A stretch of DNA of 64,000 nt from Methylocapsa sp. D3K7 (GCF_029855125.1 NZ_CP123229.1:3392501-3456500), one strand, 5' to 3'; shown: positions 20,209 through 30,294, counted from the first letter of the stretch. The notes: a model not told the origin generated them from the sequence alone. Numbers and translations are program-made.

Positions 20209-20374
20209 AAGCTTCGGAAATCAATTCTTGACTCCAGATTTTCGGTCACCGGCACAAACCATCCTGAACTGATTGGAGTCCAAAGCGGAATAAAGCTGCG
20301 CGAGCGTCCAGGAGCCGATTGGCAATTTATCAAGGGTTAAGCCCTTGGTGGTTCCCTAATAATAACTCAATGAA

Positions 20375-20656
20375 TTAATTTGCTACATGTTGCTTTTCAT
20401 AGGGTATTGTGATTGCCTCGACGCGATCCGCAACAAGGTTCACGTAGATTTTAACTAACCGCTTATATAGCGATCTTTCGGTTGGTTCTTTTAGATTCTG
20501 CCTTCCAGAACTCTCAATACACGACAGAATGAATAAAACGTCATCACTACTAAGTTCAATTGCGTCGCAAACGCATTGATTCTTCTGACGCATATCTTTC
20601 ATCCTGCGGTGAGTGGTTCGCCTGTGGAAGGTATGAGATAATTGCTCGGCAGACAT
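20375..20656 (-). CDS. Hypothetical small protein (93 aa)
   Basis: A basic start (HRRTTHRRMKDMRQKN) is followed by an acidic-helical segment (AIELSSDDVLFILSCIESSG) and a helical C-terminus (RSLYKRLVKIYVNLVADRVEAITIPYEKQ). The minus-strand upstream DNA is strongly AT-rich and contains TTATCATCATATATG, like other promoter regions in this island. No family recognised. Confidence 0.5.
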   Translation of the reverse strand: MSAEQLSHTFHRRTTHRRMKDMRQKNQCVCDAIELSSDDVLFILSCIESSGRQNLKEPTERSLYKRLVKIYVNLVADRVEAITIPYEKQHVAN

Positions 20657-20838
20657 AATGCATATATGATGATAAATATCAATTATTATTGGTTTGATAA
20701 CTTATCGTTTAGCTCATATGGGGGTTGCGCACGCTGCTAGCGCAAGGGAGCCTATAGAGGCCGGTAAACCATTTGGACGAAGCGCAAAGCCCGCAGTCTG
20801 ACCATAGCCAAGTTGATTTTCGGCAGGATGGTCAAGAT

Positions 20839-21423
20839 ATGGAACGAGAATCTAAAGACACTCATAAGCTGATTGTCGAGGTCGCGGAACGTTTGTTCCG
20901 TCAAATCGGATTTCAGAAAACGACTGTTGCGGATATTGCGCGCGAGCTGCATATGTCGCCGGCGAATGTCTATCGCTTTTTCACGACGAAATCGGCAATC
21001 AACGAGGCCGTCTGCCTGGACCTCCTCAGGAAGATCGAGGCCGACGCGGAAAAAATTGCCGCGTCGCGCGGCGGCGCCGCTCAGAAAATCCGCAATCTGT
21101 TCAGCTCCGTGGAAAAAACCCATCGCAAACTGTTTATGTACGACCGGAAGCTGCATGATTTGATCGATGCGGCGATCACCGAGAACTGGGCCATCATGCG
21201 GCGGCACGCGGAACGCATGGCGGCGATCTTGGAGCAGATCATCGCGAGCGGCATGGCCTCGAACGAGTTTCCGAAAGGAGACGCCGCGCTGGCCTCGCGC
21301 CTCGTCAACACCGCCTGCATAAGGTTTTGTCATCCGCGGCTGATCGTCGAATATGAACAGGAGCCAGAGCCGACCCTCGACCAAATGATCGGCTTTTGCC
21401 TATTTGCGATGACCCGAGTTTGA
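20839..21423 (+). CDS. TetR/AcrR family transcriptional regulator
   Basis: 194 residues. The N-terminal helix-turn-helix is typical: IVEVAERLFRQIGFQKTTVADIARELHMSPANVYRFFTTKSAIN. The C-terminal ligand and dimer domain (ENWAIMRRHAERMAAILEQIIASGMA) resembles TetR_C. ATG 20839 was chosen; the frame opens at a TTG at 20773, but the added residues do not resemble the family. Its target is unknown, and no adjacent transporter suggests one. Confidence 0.88.
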   Translation: MERESKDTHKLIVEVAERLFRQIGFQKTTVADIARELHMSPANVYRFFTTKSAINEAVCLDLLRKIEADAEKIAASRGGAAQKIRNLFSSVEKTHRKLFMYDRKLHDLIDAAITENWAIMRRHAERMAAILEQIIASGMASNEFPKGDAALASRLVNTACIRFCHPRLIVEYEQEPEPTLDQMIGFCLFAMTRV

Positions 21424-22193
21424 TCAAGCCATCGCGGACGAGACCAATGCTAAGAGCACGGCTCGCTCTCAGGATCGTCGCTTGAAAGCGAGCGCAAGCC
21501 GCGATAGAGGTGCATATTATGCAAAATATATCTCTATAATTGCGGATTTGATACGTGAGCTTTTTCCGCATGTCTTTGAAATACAAGGATAAACTAAGTA
21601 TCGAACCGTATCAAATAAACTGCCCGCCGCGACTAACGCCACACCGCCGGTCAGGCTTCATAAGTCATAGATAACACAGGAAATACTTCGCCCTAACTAT
21701 GCTCAAAAGCCTAGGCCCTGACAGTATTGGGCGCGCGGGGCTGTCCGATGCCGGCCAGACTTGGCGAGAACGGGGCGGCCAGACTAAGTCAGCTGGCCTG
21801 TCTCACCACAGTCAGGCTTAGGTTCGATTCCCATCGCACTCACCATAAAAATAAATCACTTAGCTGAAATTGATCGCAACTCAGCGGCGCGCTGCCACTC
21901 ATGGTAAGCACACAGCAAGCATGCCGGAGAAATTGGGTGGCGACCAGTTCAATAACAGCTGGTGTTCACACTGAATTCCCGATCGGCACATCCCATGCCG
22001 CCGCTCATAAGATCAGATCTTCAAGGGGTCACGGTAACGCTCTGGAACGCCGTGCCGACATTATTTCATGTCCATTGTCATTTCCCAGTTCGAACAGGAG
22101 AATTGAGACATAGGCGCCCGGTGAGACAGTGTCCTTGTCTCTACATAACCTGTTAGGGGTTTTCTCATCCGGCCGCGTTATGGCGAACACGCT
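21424..22193. other. Gene-free stretch with a tRNA-3'-like fragment
   Basis: No coding frame is convincing. The most notable content is a short sequence at 21811-21845 resembling a tRNA 3' end. The rest looks like decayed DNA between the TetR gene and the IS630 remnant. Confidence 0.4.
21811..21845 (+). other. Possible degenerate tRNA 3'-end fragment
   Basis: GGTTCGATTCCCATC matches the T-arm consensus, followed by seven bases, a discriminator and CCA (CGCACTCACCA). The 5-bp T-stem is imperfect (two mismatches by hand), and no D-arm or anticodon arm is visible upstream. It could be an old attachment site left by a tRNA-targeting integrase, or chance. Confidence 0.3.
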
Positions 22194-22469
22194 TCAATGT
22201 AAGGTCTTGCGGACTCTCTTGAGAACTATCGTGTAGAGCCTATCCAACAACTCATGGAGAGCGGCAAGCTCACCGTGAGTGTCAGGTGTCGCCTCCAAGC
22301 CATTAAGTTCCGCAATACGATTGCGAAGAGTTTCAATAAACCGCTTGGAAGATCTTGCAAACTTCGAGGGCAGCACTTCCTTACCTGTCTTAAAACCGGG
22401 TTCGGCCGCTAGATGTTTGCGGCACGTTTTGTTTAACGCATCAGACGAACGGCTGATTTGATTGCCCAT
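22194..22469 (-). CDS. Hypothetical small protein (91 aa)
   Basis: A mostly helical, basic product: ALNKTCRKHLAAEPGFKTGK, SSKRFIETLRNRIAELNGLEA and LAALHELLDRLYTIVLKRVRK, the last segment coiled-coil-like. No family recognised. It lies alone between decayed DNA and the IS630 remnant. Confidence 0.4.
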   Translation of the reverse strand: MGNQISRSSDALNKTCRKHLAAEPGFKTGKEVLPSKFARSSKRFIETLRNRIAELNGLEATPDTHGELAALHELLDRLYTIVLKRVRKTLH

Positions 22470-22829
22470 GTTTAAGCATAAGATCGCTGTCAGCCATGTC
22501 CTCTAATTTCCGGGGGTTCGACGTGGTTAGAGGCGGTCGAGCGACACGAGGGCGTACGGCCGTCTCGTCCTCGTAATGCTGTGATTGAGCTGGCATAATT
22601 CTTGCGATTCCGTTCGCAGCACTCGTCCTCCTGAGCTTGTGCCAACTCGCCCCTGATTTGGTCGAAGTCGAACCCCATTTATTCGGCCAGATCAGGGGCC
22701 TTTTTATTTACACTGCCCACCGTCAGAGAAGTCATCCTTGTCAAACTTTGGGCAAGCCCGACGTTCCACGATTCTCGACGCTGCCTGGCGGACAGCTTAC
22801 CGCTTTGGTTTCCCGTTGGCCCGCACCTA

Positions 22830-23829
22830 GTGGATCGAATCTAACACTTGGTGCCCTCGTCTGACAGCTGCGATGATTTTGTCTGGATCTGCGGTCCATG
22901 TGAAGGGCTTCGATTGCTGGTTGTGGTCGTCGAGGAAGCGATTGATGGCGGCTTGGAGATCGGCGACGGATCGGAACACGCCTCGTTTCAGCCGCCGCTT
23001 TGTGAGCGTCGTGAAAAATCCCTCGACGGCGTTGAGCCAGGACGCCGAAGTGGGAGTGAAGTGGAAAGTCCCAGCGGGGATGGCCGATCACCGTGCCGTC
23101 GAGCACGTTGAGTGCGGCAAATAGCGTCGTCGTGCCGTGTCGTTTGTAGTCGTGCGTCATGGTCCCGGCGCGACCCTTCTTCAGCGGCAGGCCTGGCTGG
23201 GTGCGGTCGAGCGCCTGAATCTGGCTCTTTTCGTCGACAGACAAGACGATGGCGTGTGCCCGCGGTTCGACATAAAGCCCGACCACGTCGCGCAATTTGT
23301 CGACGAAGTGTGGGTCGTTCGAGAGCTTGAACTGACGAATCCGGTGTGGCTGGAGACATGCGCCAGATTCGTTGGACAGAACTGACGCTGAGCCCCGATG
23401 CTTTCGCCATCAAGACGCCAGTCCAATGGGTCGTTTCGCCAGGCGGATCGCTGAGTGTCAAGGCGACGACGCGCTCGGCAGCCTCGCCCCCGAGCGGTTT
23501 GATACGTGGGGGCCGCGTCTTGTCACGAAGCAGGCCTTCGAACCCTTCCTCCATGAACCGTTCTTGCTAGCGCCAGACGCAAGTCTTGGATTTGCCGGTT
23601 CGCCGCATGATCTCGTTCGTGCCGACCCCATCGGCAGTGAACAGAACGATCTCAGCCCGCCAAACGTGTTTCTGCGCAGCGTTGCGATCTTTGATGAGAG
23701 CTTGGATTGGAGCCGCCGTCGATCAGTCGGCAAAACGGAAACGGATTTTCCTGTGCGCATCGCGTAGACTCGCACGCGCTGCAAAAGACGGGAATCCCTG
23801 AAGGGACTCAACCGTCAGATTTGATCCAC
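22830..23829 (-). mobile_element. Decayed IS630-family element (about 1.0 kb)
   Basis: The ends form an inverted repeat: GTGGATCGAATCTAAC at the left and, read inward from the right, GTGGATCAAATCTGAC. Each is flanked by TA, the usual IS630 target duplication. The enclosed minus-strand transposase is frameshifted. The element ends 56 bases before the second IS3-like copy. Confidence 0.8.
22850..23790 (-). pseudogene. IS630-family transposase, frameshifted
   Basis: The reading frame changes several times. One frame gives RDKTRPPRIKPLGGEAAERVV and SVQRIWR; another gives [20 protein letters not shown] (first catalytic Asp), [25 protein letters not shown] and VIGHP. The parts that would encode the remaining catalytic residues lie in other frames. 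The order and spacing match IS630 DDE transposases that normally run about 350 residues in one frame. It is not functional. Confidence 0.8.
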
Positions 23830-23970
23830 TAGATCATCTCCGGACGACTAATGTTGCCAGAGAAATTGCATGACATAGAGGCGCCTGTCCGGCGTCAGCA
23901 CCTGTGAGACAGATTTAGCGGGTTGAATAACGGAGGATTTCTGGCTCATCGTAACCATCGAGGAGTGGAG

Positions 23971-24345
23971 ATGAGCCAGAAATCCGGAACTGCCAAGTCG
24001 TCCTCCGAGCGGATCGTGAAGGACATTCGCCGAGCAACGCGCAAGCAATATTCGGCGGAGGAGAAGATCCGCATCGTGCTGGACGGCCTGCGCGGCGAGC
24101 ATAGCATCGCGGAACTCTGCCGGCGCGAGGGCATCGCCGAGAGCCTGTATTACACCTGGTCGAAGGAGTTCCTGGAGGCTGGCAAGCGGCGCTTGGCGGG
24201 CGACACGGCGCGTGCGGCGACCAGCGGCGAGGTCAAGGACCTGCGCCGGGAAGCTCAGGCACTGAAGGAGGTCGTCGCCGAGCAGGCGCTGGAATTGCGC
24301 CTGCTCAAAAAAAGCATGATCGCGGATGGGGAAAGCGAGGAATGA
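23971..24345 (+). CDS. IS3-like transposase OrfA, copy 2
   Basis: The 124-residue product is the same as that of copy 1: helix-turn-helix (KIRIVLDGLRGEHSIAELC) and zipper-like C-terminus. Overlaps OrfB by ATGA. Confidence 0.9.
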   Translation: MSQKSGTAKSSSERIVKDIRRATRKQYSAEEKIRIVLDGLRGEHSIAELCRREGIAESLYYTWSKEFLEAGKRRLAGDTARAATSGEVKDLRREAQALKEVVAEQALELRLLKKSMIADGESEE

Positions 24346-25322
24346 GATATCCGGCTTCCGAGAAACTGGAGATCATCCGGCTGGTCGAGCAATCCCATCT
24401 GCCGGCGCGCCGGACGCTGGAGAAACTCGGCGTCTCTCGCGCCACCTTTTATCGATGGTGCGACCTTTGCCAGACTGGCGGGCCAGAGGCCCTGGAAGAC
24501 CGATCTCCCAGGCCCGACCGCGTCTGGAACCGAATTCCTGACAATGTGCGGGGCCAGATCGTGCAACTGGCCCTGGACGAGCCGGAGCTGTCGCCACGGG
24601 AACTGGCGACACGCTTCACCGACACAAAAAGCTATTTTGTTTCGGAAGCTTCGGTTTATCGCCTGCTGAAGGAGCACGACCTAATCGCCAGTCCCGCCTA
24701 CATCGTCATGAAGGCCGCCGATGAGTTCAAGGACAAGACGACGGCGCCCAACCAGCTCTGGCAGACCGACTTCACTTATCTCAAGGTGATTGGTTGGGGT
24801 TGGTTCTACCTCAGCACGATATTGGACGACTTCTCGCGCTACATCATCGCCTGGAAGCTCTGTACGACGATGAAGGTCGGGGACGTCACGGAAACACTCG
24901 ACCTGGCGTTGCAAGCCGCGGGGCTTGATCACGCCAAGGTCGTCCATCGTCCGCGATTGCTCTCGGACAATGGCCCTTCCTACATCTCGGCCAATCTGGC
25001 CGAATGGCTGGACAAACGCAACATGGATCACGTGCGCGGCGCGCCCTGCCACCCGCAAACACAGGGCAAAATCGAGCGCTGGCATCAGACGCTCAAGAAT
25101 CGCGTCTTGCTTGAGAACTATTATCTGCCCGGCGACCTGGAAGCCAGGATCGACACCTTCGTCGATCACTACAATCATCGCCGCTATCACGAGAGCCTGG
25201 ACAATCTCACGCCGGCTGACGTCTACTTCGGCCGAGGACAAACCATTCTGCTGCAACGAGAAAGGATCAAACGAGCCACCATCCAAAATCGTCGCTTGCA
25301 ACACCAATTGAACGCCGCATAA
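24342..25322 (+). CDS. IS3-like transposase OrfB, copy 2
   Basis: The 326-residue DDE transposase is the same protein as in copy 1, with WQTDFTYL, LSDNGPSY and GKIERWHQ catalytic segments. Intact frame and intact ends, so this copy may be active. Confidence 0.93.
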   Translation: MRYPASEKLEIIRLVEQSHLPARRTLEKLGVSRATFYRWCDLCQTGGPEALEDRSPRPDRVWNRIPDNVRGQIVQLALDEPELSPRELATRFTDTKSYFVSEASVYRLLKEHDLIASPAYIVMKAADEFKDKTTAPNQLWQTDFTYLKVIGWGWFYLSTILDDFSRYIIAWKLCTTMKVGDVTETLDLALQAAGLDHAKVVHRPRLLSDNGPSYISANLAEWLDKRNMDHVRGAPCHPQTQGKIERWHQTLKNRVLLENYYLPGDLEARIDTFVDHYNHRRYHESLDNLTPADVYFGRGQTILLQRERIKRATIQNRRLQHQLNAA

Positions 25323-25396
25323 AATCAAACATCAGATGAGCCGCGTCCTCCATTAAATCACGCCGCCATCTGTCTCAAATTATCTGACGACGGACA

Positions 25397-25791
25397 GAGG
25401 CGCCGTCAACATTGGAAGTCAGCTTTTCAATTCCCGTTAATCTCCGGCCCCCAGTTGTAATATAGCTGATGACTGCCCTATTTGCGCGCCGTAACCTTAT
25501 TTGTTGACATAATGAAAATTAACAGTTATTATTTATCATATTCAGACTGATGTAAAAGGTTCTTATCAGCTTATAGGATATCAATTTCCTGGATACAGAA
25601 AACATATTAAGTTATAAATATAGATATAGTAATGCAAATTTATGTGTATAATACATTCGAATAACGCATATCCAAACTATAATTGGAGTGGTAAGTGTTA
25701 TTGTTGTCATTTTCTACACAGAAAAGATCAAATATATTGTCGAACAGGCCTTCGATAAGCTAATGCAATGCTTGTCGACTTCGGAAATGGT
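25397..25791 (+). promoter_or_regulatory. AT-rich promoter region of the first GH16 gene
   Basis: Contains TTGACA at 25504-25509 and, after a 17-base spacer, TATTAT at 25527-25532, a good sigma-70-type pair. The 18-base stretch from 25504 (TTGACATAATGAAAATTA) matches the one upstream of the priming transferase at 39996 in all but one base. The remaining region is very AT-rich and has no gene. The distance to the start codon leaves a leader of about 250 bases. Confidence 0.6.
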
Positions 25792-26955
25792 ATGGCTTTA
25801 AAGCTCGCTTATTTGTTTACGTCTTTTGTGACCGCTGGTGCAGGGGTAGCCCATGCCGCACCGCCTCTTTTGTCGGCATTGACGTTGACTTTCGAGGATG
25901 AATTTTCGGGGTCATCCCTTGATGCCGATCACTCGGCTGGTTGGGTGTCGAACTACACAATCCCCAGCACAATTAACAATGAACTGCAGGCTTACACTCC
26001 CGATGCGCTTGTCTTCGATACGACCAATGGAGTTTTAAGGCTGCGCGCAGACAAACGTAGTTATAGCGGTATGGGCTATACCTCGGGCGCGATCACGACG
26101 TTCGCCAAATTTCATCAGACCTACGGATACTTCATAATGCGTGCGAAATTGCCCGCTGGTCAAGGGCTTTGGCCTGCGTTCTGGCTACTGCCGAGTAACG
26201 GCAAATGGCCGCCCGAACTCGATGTTATGGAGAATCTCGGGAATGATCCGAGTTCTGTCTACCTGTCAAATATTTGGCCCGGAGGGCAATCGCAAACGAA
26301 GTTCACCGGGCCAAATTTCTCTGCAGGTTATCATTCATTTGCGTTGGAATGGCGCCCTGACGTTCTGATATGGTACGTCGATAACATCGAGCGCCGCCGA
26401 TATGCTGGTCCAGGCATACCGCAATCTCCGATGTATATGCTCGTTAACCTAGCTGTCGGGGGAAGCTGGCCAGGCGCGCCAACTCAAAGCACTATATTCC
26501 CTCAATCATTCGACCTCGATTATGTTAGGGCCTATCAGTTCAATCCGCCCTTAGCAGGAGCTATTCTCAGCGCCGTTACACTAAGTGGGATCTTTGTCTC
26601 AAAGCCGATAGCACAGGCTGGGGACACAGTGACTATTATTTCAAGTGCGAGGGTTGGCCCGAATGATCTCCCGGACGGAGTTTATGAGATCGGTGTGTGC
26701 GGCTATTGGGGTTCCCCTTGTTATGTATTTGATGTCGAATCAACTACTAAGCTCAAAGCAAATTCAGTAGCAAGCTTAACGTACAACTACAAAGTTCCTC
26801 CATTCTTGCCGGATGACTGGTACAACGTTTATGTTACGTTGATGGCAGGGGGCGCAGCTACTTCCAGCGCTGTCGCTACGAGGTTTGCCGTCCAAAATAG
26901 TCCAAACGGATTTATCGCCAACCCCCCCGCTCTCTCGCCGGCAATGGTGCCATAA
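25792..26955 (+). CDS. Secreted GH16 beta-glucanase-type glycanase (left copy)
   Basis: 387 residues. A signal peptide (LAYLFTSFVTAGAGVAHA) is followed by a GH16 catalytic domain from about residue 30: LTFEDEFSGSSLD, NNELQAYTPD, YGYFIMRAKLPAGQGLWPAFWLLP. The active-site motif is ELDVMENLG (nucleophile and acid/base Glu flanking Asp). A C-terminal beta-rich region (from about residue 250) contains two cysteines in GVCGYWGSPCYVFDV. GH16 enzymes of polysaccharide loci (ExoK/ExsH type) trim nascent chains. ATG 25792 follows GGAAA. A paralogue on the opposite strand at 53317-54498 shares both domains. Substrate unknown. Confidence 0.92.
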   Translation: MALKLAYLFTSFVTAGAGVAHAAPPLLSALTLTFEDEFSGSSLDADHSAGWVSNYTIPSTINNELQAYTPDALVFDTTNGVLRLRADKRSYSGMGYTSGAITTFAKFHQTYGYFIMRAKLPAGQGLWPAFWLLPSNGKWPPELDVMENLGNDPSSVYLSNIWPGGQSQTKFTGPNFSAGYHSFALEWRPDVLIWYVDNIERRRYAGPGIPQSPMYMLVNLAVGGSWPGAPTQSTIFPQSFDLDYVRAYQFNPPLAGAILSAVTLSGIFVSKPIAQAGDTVTIISSARVGPNDLPDGVYEIGVCGYWGSPCYVFDVESTTKLKANSVASLTYNYKVPPFLPDDWYNVYVTLMAGGAATSSAVATRFAVQNSPNGFIANPPALSPAMVP

Positions 26956-27213
26956 TTAGAAAGTGCCCTGAAAAACCCGAAGACGGTTCTCCAAGGCTCG
27001 GAGTTTTCGGCATAAGGCCGGTAACATCAATATTCCCAGCGCTCAGAAGAACAGAATTAAAAACGATTGGGCACACAGCTGTCACGGACACTGCCTTACG
27101 GCGGCAATCTGAAGCCGAAACGGGCTGCTGCCTCGCCGGGGATCGGATGATCCCTAACGTGCCTCCGGCTCGGTGCCCGGTCGCGAACATCTCGATTAGA
27201 CTCACCCCTTACG

Positions 27214-29193
27214 ATGAGGCTGGTATCGATGACGCACGGACGAACAATCGTAGCCGCTCCCAAGCGCATGTTTGAAAAGACTTGTGGTAGTGGCCCAGTA
27301 GTAAACGCCTATCGTCCCGATATTGACGGCCTGCGCGCAATTGCCGTTGGAGCTGTTATCCTATTTCATCTCGACGTCGGCATAATGAAGGGCGGGTTCA
27401 TCGGCGTCGACGTCTTCTTCGTAATTTCCGGCTATCTGATCACGGGACTATTGCAATCCGAAATCGATGCTGGGAAATTTTCGATACTGCGGTTCTATGA
27501 CCGCCGCATCAGGCGCATCCTGCCGGCACTCTTCGCTGTGATTCTCGCAGCTTCTGCAGCTGCCGTCTGCTTATTTTTTCCGCCGGAAATCCTCGACTTT
27601 GCCAATAGCGTCGTCGCGACAACGCTTTTTTCGTCCAATATCTATTTTATGATGGTGACGGACTATTTTGCCGCCACTTCCAACAGCAACCCATTACTCC
27701 ACACGTGGTCACTTGCGGTTGAAGAGCAATACTACATTGTATTTCCTTTTTTACTGTATGGATTGAGAACGCTGAGGCAAAAGAATGTCATTTTAGTCAT
27801 CAGCGGCTTGGCTATCGCCTCTTTTGTCGTCTCGATCAGACTCGTCATGACGGATCAGGTAGGGGCCTTTTATCTGGCGCCCTCTAGGGCTTGGGAGTTT
27901 TTTATTGGCGCGCTTTTGTCACTTAAGGCGCTTCCCGATGTGCAAAAAACCTGGCTACGCGAAGTCTCCGCGGCAATCGGCTTGGCGCTCATTGTTGCAG
28001 GGTGTCTAAAGTTCTACCGAAACATGCCGTTTCCGGGCGCTTTGGCGCTAGTACCATGCATCGGCGCGGCGCTCTTAATCCATGCAAATGCTGCGGGACG
28101 AACGCTCACCGGCCGACTTATCTCAGCGCGACCAATCGTTTTTATCGGCCTTATTTCATATTCGCTTTATCTGTGGCATTGGCCGATTATCGTCTTCTTC
28201 CAGCTTTGGTGGGTAAAGCCGATCGGCGGGGTTGGCGATTTAGGTCTCATCCTCGCAAGTGTCGTGATGGGAACACTTTCGTGGTACTTCATAGAACTTC
28301 CTTTCCGACAAAAAAGGCTCGCAGCTTCGCCGCTTGCCCTGCGGAGCGCCGCGCTAGCTAGCATGGCGGGATTTTGCGCGCTTGGGATCGCGCTCATCGT
28401 CTCCGACGGCATGGCCTTCGCTTTTCCCAAGGAGATTGTGACGCTTGCAAATTACATTCACTACCACGAACGTACGGCCTATAGACGCGGTACTTGCTTC
28501 ATCGATTCTCACACGAGCCCCTTGTCCGACTTCGCTGCAACAACCTGCCTCACCCGCTCCCATGTCAAGCCAAACCTGCTGGTTATTGGCGACAGCCATG
28601 CGGCACATCTCTGGAGCGGTTTGACAGACGCTTTACCGTCGGTACAGATTCTCCAGGCGACTGCCACAGGCTGCAAGCCGGTGTTTGGAACACGTGGTCA
28701 TCCGACTTGCGTCGCGCTGATCAATCGTGCCCTCGCAGACGAGATCGCTACCGGTACAGCAGATGCGGTACTTTTATCCGCCCGCTGGGAGAATGAGGAC
28801 ATCGCACAGCTTATTGCGACGGTTGATCGCCTTGCCCGGTATGTGGCACAAGTGTACGTCTCCGGTCCAATCGTCGAATATAGGGAAAACCTGCCGCGGC
28901 TCCTAGCGCGATCGGTTCAGCAAAAAGATCCGGAGTTGTTGATCACGGCGCGAGTGGACGCCCAGCGCCAAGTGGATGAGCGGTTGGCTATCGCTCTGGA
29001 AGGGCATCGAGCCGTATATTTGTCGGCTTATGGAACGCTTTGCGGTCGACGATCTGAGGCCTGTCGTACTTTGACCGATAACGGCATTCCGATGCAATGG
29101 GATTATGGACATTTGACTGCGGAAGGGTCGAAATATCTCGCGAAGGCGTGGCTAGCGGACGGACGCTTTGATCTCCGCCAAATGAGCCCGTGA
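27214..29193 (+). CDS. Membrane O-acyltransferase with C-terminal SGNH domain (OafA type)
   Basis: 659 residues. The N-terminal half is an acyltransferase-3 domain with about ten membrane spans: YRPDIDGLRAIAVGAVILFHLDVG (catalytic His), GGFIGVDVFFVISGYLITGLL, RRIRRILPALF, HTWSLAVEEQYYIVFPF and LYLWHWPIIVFF. The C-terminal half is an SGNH hydrolase-like domain with LLVIGDSHAAHLW (Ser of GDSH) and WDYGHLTAEG (Asp-His). Such proteins acetylate sugars of exported polysaccharides. The exact start is uncertain (ATG 27214, 27229 or 27268). Its place between the GH16 gene and a methyltransferase suggests it decorates the polymer made by this locus. Confidence 0.9.
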   Translation: MRLVSMTHGRTIVAAPKRMFEKTCGSGPVVNAYRPDIDGLRAIAVGAVILFHLDVGIMKGGFIGVDVFFVISGYLITGLLQSEIDAGKFSILRFYDRRIRRILPALFAVILAASAAAVCLFFPPEILDFANSVVATTLFSSNIYFMMVTDYFAATSNSNPLLHTWSLAVEEQYYIVFPFLLYGLRTLRQKNVILVISGLAIASFVVSIRLVMTDQVGAFYLAPSRAWEFFIGALLSLKALPDVQKTWLREVSAAIGLALIVAGCLKFYRNMPFPGALALVPCIGAALLIHANAAGRTLTGRLISARPIVFIGLISYSLYLWHWPIIVFFQLWWVKPIGGVGDLGLILASVVMGTLSWYFIELPFRQKRLAASPLALRSAALASMAGFCALGIALIVSDGMAFAFPKEIVTLANYIHYHERTAYRRGTCFIDSHTSPLSDFAATTCLTRSHVKPNLLVIGDSHAAHLWSGLTDALPSVQILQATATGCKPVFGTRGHPTCVALINRALADEIATGTADAVLLSARWENEDIAQLIATVDRLARYVAQVYVSGPIVEYRENLPRLLARSVQQKDPELLITARVDAQRQVDERLAIALEGHRAVYLSAYGTLCGRRSEACRTLTDNGIPMQWDYGHLTAEGSKYLAKAWLADGRFDLRQMSP

Positions 29194-29210
29194 AACACGA
29201 ATTTTCACGG
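29188..29210 (+). terminator. Hairpin at the end of the acyltransferase gene
   Basis: CCGTGAAA (29188-29195) pairs with TTTCACGG (29203-29210) over a 7-base loop; the stop codon is inside the stem. Only TTATT follows, so termination would be weak. Confidence 0.45.
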
Positions 29211-29496
29211 TTATTAGAAATGACCGCTGATCCCTCATAAGTTTTTGCGTGACGTTGTGTATCTGTTGCCCGAGTAACGGACAATAGTCATCTACGCGCC
29301 GGAGGATCGATCTGAACGATGGCGTCACAACCAGGCGGAGACTACGATCGTAAATCGACACAACGACAACGCATGCAGCGTTCTACAACCCGCCACCGCC
29401 CAAAGTGCATAATGAATATGTATTGACGATAATTATCATATAGCATAAAAGATAGAAAGCATAATTGAAGAGAAATTTGAACCTTAAGGTCAAACG
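29211..29496 (+). promoter_or_regulatory. AT-rich promoter region of the methyltransferase gene
   Basis: TTGACG at 29423-29428 is followed by ATAATTATCATATAG, similar to the TTGACA/TTATCAT boxes before other genes of the island. The rest of the gap has no gene. Confidence 0.5.
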
Positions 29497-30270
29497 ATGA
29501 TGCGTGGTTTGGCTCGAAACATTATTCGCAAGGCGCGCGTATCGGCGCTACGGATTGCTTATCAGCATATTCAGATTCAAGGATCAAAATTCCGGTGTCC
29601 AATTTGTCAATTTGAAGGTCCGTTCATGACTTCCGTCTTCGGTGAACGACGGCAGCATGCAATATGCCCCAGGTGCCTTTCGGTCGAGAGACATAGACTG
29701 CAGAGGCTCGTCTGTGACAAAGTTTTCGATGGACTGTGGGATCCGGACGAAAAAATTCTGCTCCAATTTGCGCCGGATCCCATGACCGGTTACTTGCGCA
29801 GCAAATTTGGCAGCGTGATCTGTGCGGACATCATTCCCGGTAAAAATCGCGTTGTCCTCGATATGCGAGATATCGACATGGAAGATGCGTCGGTGGATGC
29901 AGTTTACGCGTCTCATGTGCTGGAGCACATCCGAGAGGATATAAAGGCGTTGCAAGAGATCCATCGGGTGCTAAAGCCGGGTGGTATTGCTGTATTGCCG
30001 GTGCCAATCGTCAGTGATTCGACCATCGAGTATCCCGAAGCAGTCGCGACTGAGGAATATCATTGGCGGGCCCCTGGCTTTGATTATTTTGATCGCTATC
30101 GCGCGGTCTTTGGGTCAATTAGGATTTTTAGCTCGCGCGATTTTGACGAGATCTATCAGACCTACGACTACGGCGATCGAACGGCGATCAATCGAAAGCG
30201 GTACCCTTATCGGCGACCGATGGTCGGGAGGAAACACGCAGATTTTGTGCCGGTCTGCTTCAAGAACTGA
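29497..30270 (+). CDS. SAM-dependent methyltransferase with zinc-ribbon-like N-terminus
   Basis: 257 residues. Residues about 34-67 contain two cysteine pairs (FRCPICQFEG and AICPRCLSVERHR), probably a zinc ribbon. A class I methyltransferase core follows, with weak motif I (KILLQFAPDP), VICADIIPG, then VDAVYASHVLEHI and IHRVLKPGGIAVLPVPI, typical of Methyltransf_11. Its place in the polysaccharide locus suggests sugar methylation, but the substrate is unknown. ATG 29497 or 29500 may start it. Confidence 0.8.
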   Translation: MMRGLARNIIRKARVSALRIAYQHIQIQGSKFRCPICQFEGPFMTSVFGERRQHAICPRCLSVERHRLQRLVCDKVFDGLWDPDEKILLQFAPDPMTGYLRSKFGSVICADIIPGKNRVVLDMRDIDMEDASVDAVYASHVLEHIREDIKALQEIHRVLKPGGIAVLPVPIVSDSTIEYPEAVATEEYHWRAPGFDYFDRYRAVFGSIRIFSSRDFDEIYQTYDYGDRTAINRKRYPYRRPMVGRKHADFVPVCFKN

Positions 30271-30294
30271 CCTTCACTCTCCCCTTTTATTCAC

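Larger units (their letters stand above)
23886..25396 (+). mobile_element. IS3-like insertion sequence, copy 2 (1511 bp)
   Basis: Same length and ends as 13362-14872. Flanked by an exact 8-bp direct repeat, GAGGCGCC (23878-23885 and 25397-25404), which I read as the target-site duplication. An 8-bp duplication is longer than the usual 3-5 bp of IS3 members. Confidence 0.94.

Noticed and set aside
20331..20347. CAAGGG-CCCTTG hairpin after the recombinase pair
   Set aside because: Only six base pairs and no T-run, too weak to call a terminator.
22490..22678. 62-codon minus-strand frame left of the IS630 remnant
   Set aside because: Low-complexity product with no ribosome-binding site or family, in decayed DNA.
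26956..27213. Possible gene between the GH16 and acyltransferase genes (minus-strand frame 26912-27205)
   Set aside because: The frame overlaps the GH16 3' end, lacks a ribosome-binding site and resembles no family.
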